Shown in pieces: positions 45,010 to 55,007 of a stretch of DNA of 64,000 nucleotides. The notes beneath the pieces were generated by a model. That model made no database searches. It saw only the letters and a list, made by a program, of their open reading frames with translations, and had not been told where the DNA came from. Numbering within the stretch: the stretch's first letter is position 1; each line of letters begins with the position of its first letter. The translations under genes and the position numbers were made by a program. The stretch lies in contig NZ_JASKLS010000002.1 of assembly GCF_030124375.1 (NCBI RefSeq), forward strand, positions 387,802-451,801. Reading direction: 5' to 3'. This DNA is from Sinorhizobium sp. 6-70. GTDB taxonomy: Bacteria; Pseudomonadota; Alphaproteobacteria; Rhizobiales; Rhizobiaceae.

Positions 45010-45888
45010 ATGAAGGGGATCATCCTGGCGGGAGGAAGCGGTACCCGTCTCTACCCGCTCACCATCGCCGTCTCCAAGCAGATCCTGCCGATCTATGACA
45101 AGCCGATGGTCTACTATCCGCTGAGCGTGTTGATGCTCGCAGGAATCCGGGAGATTCTCATCATCTCCACGCCGCGCGACCTGCCCTGCTTCGAGGCACT
45201 CCTCGGGGACGGCTCCGCTTTCGGGCTCAACCTGTCCTATGCCGAGCAGCCGCATCCCAATGGGCTCGCCGAGGCTTTCATCATCGGCCGCGAGTTCATC
45301 GGCAACGGCAATGTCGCTATGATCCTCGGCGACAACATCTTCTTCGGTAACGGCCTGCCGAATGTCTGCCGGCAGGCCGCATCCCGTGAAACGGGCGCCT
45401 CCGTGTTTGCCTATCGCGTCGACGATCCGGAGCGTTACGGCGTCGTCACCTTCGACCAGAGGACCGGCAAGGCGAAGACGATCGACGAGAAGCCGGCACG
45501 GCCGAAATCCAACTGGGCGGTGACAGGCCTGTATTTCTACGACAACGACGTCGTGGACATTGCTGCTTCGATCGAGCCCTCGGCGCGAGGCGAACTCGAA
45601 ATCACCACGGTCAACAACATCTATCTCGCACGGGAGCAATTGCATGTTTGTCAGCTCGGACGCGGCTATGCCTGGCTCGACACCGGCACCTATGACAGCT
45701 TGCACGACGCCTCGTCCTTCGTGCGGACGGTCGAACGCAGACAGGGCGTCCAGATAGCCTGTCCGGAAGAGATCGCCCTCGACATGGGCTGGCTTGGGCC
45801 TGAGGACGTCCTGAGGCGCGCCAGCATGCTCGGAAGAACGACTTACGCCTCCTATCTCCGCCGCCTCGTGGAGGAACACGCTGCATGA
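45010..45888 (+). CDS. rfbA: Glucose-1-phosphate thymidylyltransferase
   Basis: The 292-aa nucleotidyltransferase makes dTDP-glucose, the first step to dTDP-L-rhamnose. It has the N-terminal [11 protein letters not shown] nucleotide loop, [17 protein letters not shown], and [11 protein letters not shown] with the metal-binding Asp. GGAGG precedes the ATG by five bases; longer in-frame extensions are unlike the family. It overlaps rfbC by four bases. Confidence 0.96.
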   Translation: MKGIILAGGSGTRLYPLTIAVSKQILPIYDKPMVYYPLSVLMLAGIREILIISTPRDLPCFEALLGDGSAFGLNLSYAEQPHPNGLAEAFIIGREFIGNGNVAMILGDNIFFGNGLPNVCRQAASRETGASVFAYRVDDPERYGVVTFDQRTGKAKTIDEKPARPKSNWAVTGLYFYDNDVVDIAASIEPSARGELEITTVNNIYLAREQLHVCQLGRGYAWLDTGTYDSLHDASSFVRTVERRQGVQIACPEEIALDMGWLGPEDVLRRASMLGRTTYASYLRRLVEEHAA

Positions 45889-46466
45889 GCCTGGAGGTCA
45901 GACCGCTCGACCTTGCCGGAGTCCTGGAGATCCTGCCACGCAGGATAGGAGACGAGCGCGGCTTCTTTTCCGAAACCTGGAGCGCCCGGCAATTCGCCGA
46001 ACACGGCGTCGCACTCCATTTTGTCCAGGACAACCACTCCTATTCCGCCTCGCGAGGCGTCCTGCGGGGACTTCACTACCAGCTTCCGCCCTACGCACAG
46101 GACAAGCTGGTGAGGGTGGTCAAAGGTGCCGTCTTCGACGTCGCAGTCGATATCCGTCGCGGCTCGCCCAGCTTCGCAAAATGGGTCGCCATCGAGATAT
46201 CCGCCCGCAAATGGAACCAGCTCCTGGTTCCCAAGGGGTTCGCCCACGGCTTTCTGACACTCGAGCCGGACACGGAGGTGATCTACAAGGTCACAAATCC
46301 CTATTCGCCCGCTCATGACCGCGCGATCCGTTTCGACGACCCCGACATCGCCATAGCCTGGCCGCTGCCCGTCGCGCAACTTCAGCTGTCCGAGAAGGAT
46401 CGCGCGGCTCCACAGCTTAGGCAGGCCGATGTGTTCGACTTCGTTGGAGGGGAAGAGTGTCCATGA
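45885..46466 (+). CDS. rfbC: dTDP-4-dehydrorhamnose 3,5-epimerase
   Basis: The 193-aa cupin epimerase has the hallmark [10 protein letters not shown] with the catalytic His, [17 protein letters not shown], and [14 protein letters not shown]. It converts dTDP-4-keto-6-deoxyglucose to the L-lyxo form. The ATG overlaps the rfbA stop (ATGA), and the end overlaps rfbB. Confidence 0.96.
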   Translation: MSLEVRPLDLAGVLEILPRRIGDERGFFSETWSARQFAEHGVALHFVQDNHSYSASRGVLRGLHYQLPPYAQDKLVRVVKGAVFDVAVDIRRGSPSFAKWVAIEISARKWNQLLVPKGFAHGFLTLEPDTEVIYKVTNPYSPAHDRAIRFDDPDIAIAWPLPVAQLQLSEKDRAAPQLRQADVFDFVGGEECP

Positions 46467-47530
46467 ACATCCTCGTCACCGGTGGTGCCGGGTTCATCGG
46501 TTCCGCGCTTTGCCGGCATCTTGTGGCGGATCCGGAGAACCGCGTAATCAACCTCGACAAGCTCACCTATGCCGGCAATCCGGCCTCGCTCCGGCAGATC
46601 GAGAACCTCCCCAACTACCGCTTCATCCAGGGCGACATCTGCAACGAGGAGGCCGTTGCTTGCATCCTCCGTGCCGAAAAGATCGGCCGCATCATGCATC
46701 TTGCGGCAGAGACACATGTCGACCGGTCGATCGACGGCCCCGGCTCGTTCATCGAGACGAACATCCTCGGCACCTTCAGGTTGCTTCAGGCTGCGCTGAA
46801 ATTCTGGCGCAGCCTTCCCGAAGCGGTGGCCGAACGGTTCCGCTTCCACCATGTGTCCACCGACGAGGTGTTCGGCGATCTTCCCTTTGATGACAGCGCC
46901 TTCGACGAAGATATGCGCTATGCCCCCTCCTCACCCTATTCCGCCTCGAAGGCAGCGTCCGATCACCTTGTCCGCGCCTGGCACCACACCTTTGGCCTGC
47001 CGGTGGTGATCACCAACTGCTCCAACAACTACGGTCCGTTTCACTTCCCGGAGAAGCTGGTGCCCCTGATCATCCTCAACGCATTGGAAGAAAGGCCGCT
47101 GCCGGTTTACGGCACCGGCGCCAACGTCCGCGATTGGCTGTATGTCGACGACCACGCGCGAGCGCTGGAGCTCGTCGCCGCCAAAGGCGCGACCGGCGAA
47201 AGCTACAATATCGGCGGAAGCTCCGAACGCACCAATTTGGGCGTCGTCGAGACGATATGCGATATCCTCGACCACAAGAGGCCCCGACGAAACCTGAAGA
47301 GCTATCGCGAACTCATCGCATTCGTGGACGATCGGCCAGGTCACGACCGGCGTTACGCCATGGACACGGCCAAAATCGAGCGTGAACTCGGCTGGCGGCC
47401 GAGGGAAAGTTTCGAAACGGGACTGGCGCGGACGATCGACTGGTATCTCGATAACGGCTGGTGGTGGCAGCCGATTCGCCAGCGCAGCTATCGGGGCGAG
47501 CGCCTCGGCAAGTCGGTGGCGGCGCGATGA
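46457..47530 (+). CDS. rfbB: dTDP-glucose 4,6-dehydratase
   Basis: This 357-aa SDR enzyme has the NAD motif VTGGAGFIGSALCRHL, the catalytic HVSTDEVFGDL with Asp-Glu, and YSASKAASDHLV (YxxxK). It oxidises and dehydrates dTDP-glucose. Both GTG at 46457 (GGAGG six bases away) and ATG at 46463 are usable starts; the GTG was chosen on spacing. It overlaps rfbC by 10 bp and rfbD by 4 bp. Confidence 0.96.
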   Translation: MSMNILVTGGAGFIGSALCRHLVADPENRVINLDKLTYAGNPASLRQIENLPNYRFIQGDICNEEAVACILRAEKIGRIMHLAAETHVDRSIDGPGSFIETNILGTFRLLQAALKFWRSLPEAVAERFRFHHVSTDEVFGDLPFDDSAFDEDMRYAPSSPYSASKAASDHLVRAWHHTFGLPVVITNCSNNYGPFHFPEKLVPLIILNALEERPLPVYGTGANVRDWLYVDDHARALELVAAKGATGESYNIGGSSERTNLGVVETICDILDHKRPRRNLKSYRELIAFVDDRPGHDRRYAMDTAKIERELGWRPRESFETGLARTIDWYLDNGWWWQPIRQRSYRGERLGKSVAAR

Positions 47531-48447
47531 AAGTGCTTGTCACCGGTACGACCGGCCAGCTCGTAAGCAGCCTGATCGAGCGTGCGGCACCGTTGCGCGA
47601 CGTCAAACTGATTGCCATCGGCCGCCCCGAATTCGACCTTACGCAGCCGATCCCGATGAGAGAGGCGATCGTTGCAGCAAGGCCCGACGTGATCATCTCG
47701 GCCGCCGCCTACACGGCAGTCGATCGTGCAGAGGACGAGCCCGCGCTGGCTCATGCCGTCAACGTGGTGGGCGCCGCATGCGTTGCCGAAGCAGCGGCAA
47801 AGCTCGGCGTACCCGTCATCCATCTGTCGACCGACTACGTCTTTTCCGGCGACGACCGCCGCCCACGCAGGGAGTACGACGAGACAAGACCTCGCACGTT
47901 CTACGGCGCCACCAAGCTCGAAGGCGAACGGACGGTGGCAAGCATAACGCCTCGACACATCATCCTGCGGACAAGCTGGGTCTACAGTCCGTTCGGCAAC
48001 AACTTCGTCAAGACGATGCTGAGGCTCGCCGAAAGCCGGGACACCTTGACTGTGGTCTCCGACCAATACGGCAATCCCACTTCGGCACTGGATTTGGCGA
48101 CCGCCATACTGGAGATCGCCACCCAGCCGCACAAGGATCGCTTCGGCCTCTATCACCTTGCGGGAACAGGCGAGACCAACTGGTCGGGCTTTGCGAGGCA
48201 CATTCTTGCGGTCAGCCGCGCAAATGGCGGCCCGTCCGCGACCGTGCGGGACATCGCCAGCGCCGATTATCCGACAAGAGCCCGGCGCCCACAGGACTCG
48301 CGCCTCTGCACCGACAAGTTCGAGAAAACATTCGGCCGACGCTTGCCCGCCTGGCAAACGAGCGCGGAAACAGTCGTCCGTCGCCTCCTCTATGCTGGTC
48401 AATGGCCGAAAATCCCTGAGAGCCGACAGGCCATGGGAAGCGAGTGA
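47527..48447 (+). CDS. rfbD: dTDP-4-dehydrorhamnose reductase
   Basis: The 306-aa SDR reductase has VTGTTGQLVSSL at the N-terminus, LSTDYVFSGDDRRPRRE, and YGATKLEGERTV with the Tyr/Lys pair. It completes dTDP-L-rhamnose. ATG overlaps the rfbB stop (ATGA). The full rfbACBD set in tight order indicates that the polysaccharide contains L-rhamnose. Confidence 0.95.
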   Translation: MKVLVTGTTGQLVSSLIERAAPLRDVKLIAIGRPEFDLTQPIPMREAIVAARPDVIISAAAYTAVDRAEDEPALAHAVNVVGAACVAEAAAKLGVPVIHLSTDYVFSGDDRRPRREYDETRPRTFYGATKLEGERTVASITPRHIILRTSWVYSPFGNNFVKTMLRLAESRDTLTVVSDQYGNPTSALDLATAILEIATQPHKDRFGLYHLAGTGETNWSGFARHILAVSRANGGPSATVRDIASADYPTRARRPQDSRLCTDKFEKTFGRRLPAWQTSAETVVRRLLYAGQWPKIPESRQAMGSE

Positions 48448-49961
48448 CGCCGATGGAAGCGCGCGCGAGCCCTGACCGTGGACCGAGCTACAGCCAGATC
48501 CTCAGGTCGACGGCCCTGATCGGCGGCTCGTCTGTCATCACCGTGCTATTTTCCATCATCCGCAACAAGGCAATGGCTCTGCTTCTCGGTCCTGCAGGCG
48601 TCGGGCTGATCGGCCTCTACAGTTCCATCGCCGATATTGCTTGTGCGCTCGCCGGGCTCGGGATCCAGGCAAGCGGCGTACGCCAGATTGCCGAAGCGGC
48701 CGGCAGCGGCGACGCGGACAGGGTTGCCCGAACGGCGACCGTGTTGAGGCGGACGTCGTTGGTGCTCGGGCTTCTCGGCGCCCTTCTGCTCGCAACACTC
48801 GCCTATCCAATCGCGGATTTCACCTTCGGCGGTCCCGGCTACGCCGGTGGCGTCGCGCTGCTTTCCGCAGCGATCCTCTTCCGCCTGCTTGCAGACGGCC
48901 AGACCGCCTTGATCCAAGGCATGCGCGACATTGCCAGCCTAGCCCGCATCAATGTCCTTGCAGCGTTCTTCAGCACCGCGATCAGCATCCCGCTGATCTA
49001 TCTGTTCGGCGCGTCGGGAATCGTGCCTTCGCTCGTCGCCGCCGGAGCGGCCACGCTTGCGACCTGCTGGTGGTATCGCAGGCAGATACGTATCGGCCCA
49101 CGGCCAGTATCCACCCGGCAGATTTCCGAGGAAACCGCTGCCCTTCTGAAGCTCGGCGTCGTTTTCATGGCCAGCGGTTTCCTGACGCTGGGGGCGGCCT
49201 ACGCAATTCGCCTCATCGTGATGAGAACGGAAGGCATCGTGGCAGCGGGGCTATACCAGGCAGCCTGGACGCTCGGCGGTTTCTATGCCAGCTTCGTCCT
49301 GCAGGCGATGGGCACCGACTTCTATCCGCGCCTGACTGCGGTCGCGCAAGACGATGCCGAATGTAACCGCCTCGTCAATGAGCAGGCGCAGATCAGCATG
49401 CTTCTCGCCGGGCCCGGGCTCATCGCCACCCTGACCGCCGCCCCACTGGTCATGAGGCTGCTTTACTCGCCTGAGTTTTACGCCGCAGTGGACCTGCTTC
49501 GCTGGATCTGCCTCGGCATGATGCTGCGTGTCATTGCTTGGCCGATGGGGTTCATCGTCCTCGCCAAGGGAGCAAAAAAAGCCTTCTTCTGGACGGAGGT
49601 CGCAGCGACCGTGGTGCATGTCGGTCTCGCGTGGCTGCTGGTCGGCTCGTTCGGTTCAATCGGCGCAGGTGCTGCGTTTTTCGGCCTTTATGTCTGGCAC
49701 GGCCTGCTGATCTTCGCGATCGTTCGGCACCTCTCGGGCTTCCGCTGGTCCGCGACCAATCGCAAACTCGCCCTGGTCTTCCTGCCTGCGTCGGTGCTCG
49801 TCTTCGGTGCCCTCTTCGTGCTGCCGCCCTGGCCTGCGGCTGTCCTCGGCATAGTAACGGCGATGCTGAGCGGAGCCTATTCCCTGCGCATGCTCGCAGA
49901 ACTCGTACCGCGCGCTTCATTGCCCGCGGCGCTGCGGGCCTGGCGCTCGAGATCCGTGTGA
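48444..49961 (+). CDS. Wzx-type O-antigen/exopolysaccharide flippase
   Basis: The 505-aa protein has twelve or more transmembrane helices with the MATE/polysaccharide-transporter N-terminus (LIGGSSVITVLFSIIRNKAM, LLGPAGVGLIGLYSSIADI). It should move lipid-linked repeat units across the inner membrane. GTG at 48444 overlaps rfbD by four bases; ATG at 48453 is the alternative. Convergent with the next gene, with a small CCTCG-CGAAA-CGAGG hairpin between. Confidence 0.9.
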   Translation: MTPMEARASPDRGPSYSQILRSTALIGGSSVITVLFSIIRNKAMALLLGPAGVGLIGLYSSIADIACALAGLGIQASGVRQIAEAAGSGDADRVARTATVLRRTSLVLGLLGALLLATLAYPIADFTFGGPGYAGGVALLSAAILFRLLADGQTALIQGMRDIASLARINVLAAFFSTAISIPLIYLFGASGIVPSLVAAGAATLATCWWYRRQIRIGPRPVSTRQISEETAALLKLGVVFMASGFLTLGAAYAIRLIVMRTEGIVAAGLYQAAWTLGGFYASFVLQAMGTDFYPRLTAVAQDDAECNRLVNEQAQISMLLAGPGLIATLTAAPLVMRLLYSPEFYAAVDLLRWICLGMMLRVIAWPMGFIVLAKGAKKAFFWTEVAATVVHVGLAWLLVGSFGSIGAGAAFFGLYVWHGLLIFAIVRHLSGFRWSATNRKLALVFLPASVLVFGALFVLPPWPAAVLGIVTAMLSGAYSLRMLAELVPRASLPAALRAWRSRSV

Positions 49962-49991
49962 CCTCGCGAAACGAGGGGAGATGCCTGCACG

Positions 49992-51185
49992 TCATACCGC
50001 CCGCAGCGCCGCGGGTTCGGCGATCGCCGGAATGGACAGGAGCTCCTCGACGACCCACGCCACATCGGCATCGGTCATCTGCGCAAAGAACGGCAAGATC
50101 ACCGACCGCTGTTGTGCGGAAACGCTTCGCGCCAGGTCGGTGGCAGCCCTGTGCGTGTCGCTTCCGGCATAGGCTTCCTCCAGGTGGATATTCATGACGC
50201 CGCGTCGGGTCGAGATGCCGCAATTGAGCAGGGCCTGCATCGTCTGCCGCTGGTCGATCCAGGCGGGCAATGTCACGCAATAGCTCTGCCAGTTGCTCCG
50301 GGCCCAACGCGGCTCAACCGGCGCCTGCAGTTCCGCAACTTCCGAAAGGCGTCTTGTATATTGTCTGGCCAGTCCCCTTCGCCGCTTGACGAGTGCTGGA
50401 AGCCGCTTCAGCTGTTCCCGCCCGATCGCCGCCTGGACATCGGTCATGCGGTAGTTGTAACCGATTTCCGGATAATCCTCTGAGATCACCTGCTTCGCGC
50501 CGTGCCGGACGGTATCTGGAACACTCATGCTGTGCTGGCGCCACAGCCGGAATTTTCGGTCGTATTCGTCGCTTGCTGTCGTCAGCATGCCGCCGTCGCC
50601 GGTGGTAACGACCTTGCGCGGGTGGAATGAAAAGCAAGCGATATCCCCGTGCGGCTTGCCGATTCTTTGCCAGTGCCCATCCCACAGTATCTCGCTTCCG
50701 GCAGCACAGGCGGCATCCTCGATAACCGGAATGGAGTATCGTTTGCCGATTTCCACGATGCGGCGAAGATCGCAGGGCATGCCGAGCTGGTGCACGCACA
50801 GGATTGCCCTTGTGCGCGGCGTGATCGCTGCCTCGATGAGCTCGGCATCCATGTTGTAGCCGCCGGCCTCGATGTCGACGAAGACCGGTAGCGCCCCGCA
50901 ATAGCGGATGGCGTTCGCTGTCGCGATGAATGAATGGCTGACCGTCACCACTTCATCGCCGGCACCGACGCCAACGCAACGCAAGGCCAGATGAAGCGCC
51001 GTGGTGCAGTTCGAGACGGCACAGGCATGGGCCGCCCCAACGAAGGCGGCGAACTCCCGTTCGAACGTCGCAACCTCGGGACCTTGCGTCACCCATCCCG
51101 AAAGTATAACCCGCCGCACCGCCTCGACTTCCCGTTCGTCGAGAACGGGTTTGGCAACCGGGATCTGGCGAGGTGCCTCACTCAT
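49992..51185 (-). CDS. DegT/DnrJ/EryC1-family sugar aminotransferase
   Basis: The 397-aa PLP enzyme has the fold-type I aminotransferase core. Key motifs are TTALHLALRCVGVGAGDEVV, the PLP-binding Asp in IPVIEDAACAAGSE and the Schiff-base Lys in CFSFHPRKVVTTGDGGML. It transfers an amino group to a nucleotide-linked keto sugar, perhaps at C4 as in perosamine- or bacillosamine-type sugars. The ATG overlaps the epimerase stop (ATGA). With the neighbouring genes it makes an N-acylated amino sugar for the polysaccharide. Confidence 0.9.
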   Translation of the reverse strand: MSEAPRQIPVAKPVLDEREVEAVRRVILSGWVTQGPEVATFEREFAAFVGAAHACAVSNCTTALHLALRCVGVGAGDEVVTVSHSFIATANAIRYCGALPVFVDIEAGGYNMDAELIEAAITPRTRAILCVHQLGMPCDLRRIVEIGKRYSIPVIEDAACAAGSEILWDGHWQRIGKPHGDIACFSFHPRKVVTTGDGGMLTTASDEYDRKFRLWRQHSMSVPDTVRHGAKQVISEDYPEIGYNYRMTDVQAAIGREQLKRLPALVKRRRGLARQYTRRLSEVAELQAPVEPRWARSNWQSYCVTLPAWIDQRQTMQALLNCGISTRRGVMNIHLEEAYAGSDTHRAATDLARSVSAQQRSVILPFFAQMTDADVAWVVEELLSIPAIAEPAALRAV

Positions 51186-52156
51186 GCGGCTTCTCCACCT
51201 GTCGAGGCCCGCTCGCGGCGCCACCAGGCGACGAGATCGCGCAGTCCCTCCTCGAGCGTGATTTCTGTCTTGAACCCCAGGAGCCGCTCCGCCTTGCTTG
51301 TATCCGCCAGCCGGCGCGTGACCGCGTTCACTTTGCGCGCCGGCTCAAGCTGCGGTTCGAGCGAGGGCCCCATGACACGGGTGAGCAGTTGCGCCAGCGC
51401 CCGCAGACTTGTTTCCGCACCGCTTGCAACGTTGAACACCTCGTCCGTCACATCCGACTTTGCAGCCATGAGATTTGCCCGTGCGATATCGCGCACATGC
51501 ACGAAATCCATCGTCTGCGTGCCGTCGCCAAAGATGATCGGCGGTCGTCCCGTCGCAATGCGCTCCATCCAGCGGATCAGGACCTCGGTATAGGCGCCGT
51601 AGACATCCATGCGCGGCCCGTAGACGTTGAAGTATCGGAGCGCGACATAGTTGAGCCCGTACATCTCCGCGAAACTGCGCAGCAGCCCCTCGTTGAATGC
51701 CTTGGCCGCGCCGTAGATCGTGCGGTTGTTGTAGGGATGGTGCTCCTCGGTGGTCGGGAAGCTTTCTGCAAGGCCGAGCACGGAGGCCGAGGAGGCTGCG
51801 ATCACCTTCGACACACCGGCTGCAACCGCAGCCTCGAGCACATCGAACGTGCCTTGCGCCAGGACATCGAAGGCAAGCCTCGGCTCCTCGGCGCATTGGG
51901 TGATTCGAATCGCTGCCTGATGAAAGACGACGTCGACCCCTTCGAACGACTTGGCCAGAAGCGCCCGGTCCCTGATGTCGCCTTCGATGATCCTGAGAGG
52001 GCCAGTGCTCGCCGCCTCACGGAGATTTTCGCGGCGCCCGCGCACGAAATTGTCGAGGATCAGGATTTCCCGTGGTCCTTCACGCGCAACGAGATCGGCA
52101 ATATGTGAGCCTATGAGACCTGCTCCGCCCGTGATCAGAATCCGCTTGTCTTTCAT
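51182..52156 (-). CDS. NAD-dependent nucleotide-sugar epimerase/dehydratase
   Basis: The 324-aa extended SDR has ITGGAGLIGSHIADLV, SSASVLGLAES, and TIYGAAKAFNEGLL with the catalytic Tyr-x3-Lys. The family includes UDP-glucose 4-epimerases and UDP-GlcNAc modifying enzymes; the exact nucleotide sugar is not readable. It overlaps the aminotransferase gene, so it probably supplies its keto-sugar substrate. Confidence 0.87.
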   Translation of the reverse strand: MKDKRILITGGAGLIGSHIADLVAREGPREILILDNFVRGRRENLREAASTGPLRIIEGDIRDRALLAKSFEGVDVVFHQAAIRITQCAEEPRLAFDVLAQGTFDVLEAAVAAGVSKVIAASSASVLGLAESFPTTEEHHPYNNRTIYGAAKAFNEGLLRSFAEMYGLNYVALRYFNVYGPRMDVYGAYTEVLIRWMERIATGRPPIIFGDGTQTMDFVHVRDIARANLMAAKSDVTDEVFNVASGAETSLRALAQLLTRVMGPSLEPQLEPARKVNAVTRRLADTSKAERLLGFKTEITLEEGLRDLVAWWRRERASTGGEAA

Positions 52157-52171
52157 CGCCCGCCCCTTCGT

Positions 52172-52876
52172 TCATTGTTCCGCCGGCGCCGGTGAGCAAT
52201 CCGTTCGCCAGTGCAGGAATTTCGCGGGCACGCCCGCAACAACAGCAAAGGGCTCGACGTCCGAGACGACCACCGCGCCCGCGCCCACGACGGCGCCTTT
52301 GCCGATCGTGACGCCCGGCAATATCGTCGCATTGGTCCCGATATCGGCCCACGCGCCGATGCGAACCGGCTTGATTTCGAGGTCTGTGCGGATGATCGGC
52401 ACGTCGACGGGAAGGCCGGTGTGGCTTGAGCCGAGAATCTTGGCGCCCGGCCCCCATCCCACGAACTCCTCCATGACAAGATCTCGGGCATCGAGATAGG
52501 CTTGCGGGCCGATCCAGACATTGTCGCCGATCACGCATCTGCCGTCATGGCGGCCCTGGATGTAAGCCTGTGCGCCGATGAAGACGCTGTTGCCGATCTC
52601 GAACGTTTCGGGATGCTTGAAACCGGCGCCGCTACCGACCTGCAGGCCGGAGCCGCAGCTCTTCGCAACGCCTTGCCAGATCGCCTTGCGCATCAGCAGG
52701 TCGACGAAGCCGTCGCCAGGCATGAAGCGGCCGTAGAGCTCGACCAGCCCCTCCGTGCCGTAGGATTGTTTCAGCGCGTCGGCCAGCGCCGGCTGATAGC
52801 TCGGATCGGCAACGGCTTCTCGGCGGCCGTGCACCGCATGGACAATTCGGATGCCCGCAGAGCGATCAGTGGACAT
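52172..52876 (-). CDS. Left-handed beta-helix acyltransferase (hexapeptide repeat)
   Basis: The 234-aa protein has an N-terminal helical part and a hexapeptide-repeat region (IGNSVFIGAQAYIQ, VIGDNVWIGPQAYL, TILPGVTIGKGAVVGAGAVV). The end VVAGVPAKFLHW is typical of sugar O- or N-acetyltransferases. It overlaps the DegT gene by 11 bp and has GGAGG upstream. Likely acetylates an amino or hydroxyl group of the polysaccharide sugars. Confidence 0.88.
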   Translation of the reverse strand: MSTDRSAGIRIVHAVHGRREAVADPSYQPALADALKQSYGTEGLVELYGRFMPGDGFVDLLMRKAIWQGVAKSCGSGLQVGSGAGFKHPETFEIGNSVFIGAQAYIQGRHDGRCVIGDNVWIGPQAYLDARDLVMEEFVGWGPGAKILGSSHTGLPVDVPIIRTDLEIKPVRIGAWADIGTNATILPGVTIGKGAVVGAGAVVVSDVEPFAVVAGVPAKFLHWRTDCSPAPAEQ

Positions 52877-53972
52877 GGGCCTCCTGCTCCACTACGGACA
52901 CCACCTGCTCGACCTGCCGGACCGTCATTTCCGGATAGATTGGGAGCGACAGAACCGACCGGGCGGCGGCCTCTGATCTCGGAAAATCGCCCGGCGCGTA
53001 ACCGAGGTCGGCATGGGCCTTCTGCAGATGCACCGGAATGGGATAGTGCAGGCCGAACTGTATGCCTTCGATGCTGAGGGCGTGCTGCAGCGCCTCGCGA
53101 TCCCGGCACCGGACGGTATAGATGTGGTAGACATGACGCCTATCGGCGACCTCGAGTGGCGCCTTCACAAGGTCGGAGCCCGCAAGCAGCGCAGAGTAGC
53201 GCGCCGCATGCGCGCGGCGCGCTTGCGTCCAGGCATCGAGATGCCTGAGCTTTACCCGCAGGATGGCCCCCTGGATGCCGTCCATCCGGTAATTGAAGCC
53301 CTTGAGCACGTGGTGATACCGGCTTTCCTGACCCCAGTCCCTCAGCATGCGCATCGTGCGCGCCTGGCTGTCATCGCTGGTAACGACCATGCCGCCTTCG
53401 CCGCAGGCGCCCAAGTTCTTCCCCGGATAGAAACTGAAGCAGCCCGATACCCCGATGCTTCCGGCTCGGCGGCCCTTGTATTCGGCGCCGTGGGCCTGAC
53501 AGGCATCCTCGATGATGGCGATGCCATGCCGGTCCGCAACGGCCTTGATGGCGTTCATGTCAGCCATTTGTCCATAAAGATGGACCGGCACGATCGCCTT
53601 GGTTCGAGACGTGATTGCCGCCTCGAGCTTCGTTGCGTCCATGGTCAGCGTCACCGGCTCGACATCGACAAAGACCGGCAGCGCGCCGGTGTAGCAGATC
53701 GCCGAAACGGTGGCGACGAACGTGAAAGGCACGGTAATCACTTCGTCGCCGGGGCCCACGCCAAGTGCGAGCAGCGCAAGATGGAGGGCACTGGTGCCCG
53801 TGTTGACGGCGATTGCGTGCCGCGTGCCGCAATAGGAGGCGAACTCCCGTTCAAGCTCAGCGACCTCCTCGCCCAGAACATATTGCGCCGACGCGAGCAC
53901 GCGCAGTGCTGCCGCATCGATCTCGTCCTTGATCGATGCGTACTGCGCCCGGAGATCGAGAAAGGGGATCAT
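52866..53972 (-). CDS. DegT/DnrJ/EryC1-family aminotransferase, WbpE-like
   Basis: The 368-aa PLP enzyme has MIPFLDLRAQYASIKDEID, GTSALHLALLALGVGPGDEV, IAIIEDACQAHGAEYKG and the Schiff-base Lys in CFSFYPGKNLGACGEGGM. The start is like WbpE/FdtB enzymes that aminate a 3-keto nucleotide sugar. The ATG overlaps the Gfo/Idh stop (ATGA). With the following dehydrogenase and acetyltransferase it forms the gene trio known for 2,3-diacetamido or 3-acetamido sugars. Confidence 0.9.
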   Translation of the reverse strand: MIPFLDLRAQYASIKDEIDAAALRVLASAQYVLGEEVAELEREFASYCGTRHAIAVNTGTSALHLALLALGVGPGDEVITVPFTFVATVSAICYTGALPVFVDVEPVTLTMDATKLEAAITSRTKAIVPVHLYGQMADMNAIKAVADRHGIAIIEDACQAHGAEYKGRRAGSIGVSGCFSFYPGKNLGACGEGGMVVTSDDSQARTMRMLRDWGQESRYHHVLKGFNYRMDGIQGAILRVKLRHLDAWTQARRAHAARYSALLAGSDLVKAPLEVADRRHVYHIYTVRCRDREALQHALSIEGIQFGLHYPIPVHLQKAHADLGYAPGDFPRSEAAARSVLSLPIYPEMTVRQVEQVVSVVEQEAHVH

Positions 53973-55006
53973 GCGATACGCCTCATATGCTCCAGTTCGA
54001 TGACCCGGCCGCGCTCGGCGAGCGACTGGGTGGCGGCTTCGAGGATTCTCACCACGCGCAGCCCTGCGTTTCCGTCGGCAACCGGCTTTTCATTTCGCTC
54101 GATGCAAGCGATGAACTGGCGCAGTTCGACGCCGAGCGCCTCGGCGACATCGAGATGGGGGGCGTACATATCGCCGGTGCGATAGCCGACCAGCATCTGG
54201 TAGACCTTTTCGCCGTTCTTCTGCGGGTTGCCGTTCAGCGTTATGCCCTTGTCGTAGACCTTGATCTTCTCGCTGGGCTCCAGATCGTCGTAGAGGATCA
54301 TCTTGCTGCTGCCGCCGATCAACGTCCGGCGCACCTTGACCGGGGCGAGCCAGTTGACGTGGATGTGAGCGATGAGCTGGCTTTCGAAGAAGAGATTGAG
54401 ATAGGCGATATTTGCCGGCTCGCCGGCAACGTGGCTCATGCCCGTGGCCGACACCGCCACCGGTCGCTCCGGCAGTACGTAATCCATGATCGACAGATCG
54501 TGCACGGCAAGGTCCCAGATGACGCTGACATCGTGCTGGAAGATGCCGAGATTGACCCTGACCGAGTCGTAGTAATAGACGTCGCCGAGCCCGTCTTCGA
54601 CGAGCTCCCGCATCTTGCGGACGGCGCCCGTATGCACGAAGGTGTGGTCGACGGCGAGCACGAGGCGGCGACGCGCCGCCTCCTCGACCATGCGACGAGC
54701 CTCGTCCGACGTTGCTGCCATCGGTTTTTCGACGAGCACGTGCTTTCCCGCCATCAGCGCTTTCATGGCGAGCTTGAAATGCGCGGCAGCCGGCGTCGCG
54801 ATCGCAATGGCATCGACCCGCGGGTCGCGAAGCACCTCTTCAAAATCGTCCGTGATGTCAACGGCCGGATAACGGGTCTGGACCGTCGCCAATCGCTCCT
54901 TGCGCAGATCGCATACGGAGATGAGGCGCGCGCCGGGCGTTTCCCAGAAGTTGCGCACGAGGTTTGGTCCCCAGTAACCGTAGCCGACGACAGCAACGCC
55001 GATCAT
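53969..55006 (-). CDS. Gfo/Idh/MocA-family nucleotide-sugar dehydrogenase, WbpB-like
   Basis: The 345-aa oxidoreductase has the NAD motif VAVVGYGYWGPNLVRNF, the catalytic EKP in HVLVEKPMAA and a late helix with WDLAVHDLSIMDYVL as in WbpB/WlbA proteins. Those enzymes oxidise C3 of UDP-GlcNAc uronic acid. The ATG at 55006 is one base from the preceding acetyltransferase stop; a longer frame into that gene is not used. The trio suggests a 3-amino sugar, but whether UDP- or dTDP-linked is unknown. Confidence 0.9.
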   Translation of the reverse strand: MIGVAVVGYGYWGPNLVRNFWETPGARLISVCDLRKERLATVQTRYPAVDITDDFEEVLRDPRVDAIAIATPAAAHFKLAMKALMAGKHVLVEKPMAATSDEARRMVEEAARRRLVLAVDHTFVHTGAVRKMRELVEDGLGDVYYYDSVRVNLGIFQHDVSVIWDLAVHDLSIMDYVLPERPVAVSATGMSHVAGEPANIAYLNLFFESQLIAHIHVNWLAPVKVRRTLIGGSSKMILYDDLEPSEKIKVYDKGITLNGNPQKNGEKVYQMLVGYRTGDMYAPHLDVAEALGVELRQFIACIERNEKPVADGNAGLRVVRILEAATQSLAERGRVIELEHMRRIA

Positions 55007-55007
55007 C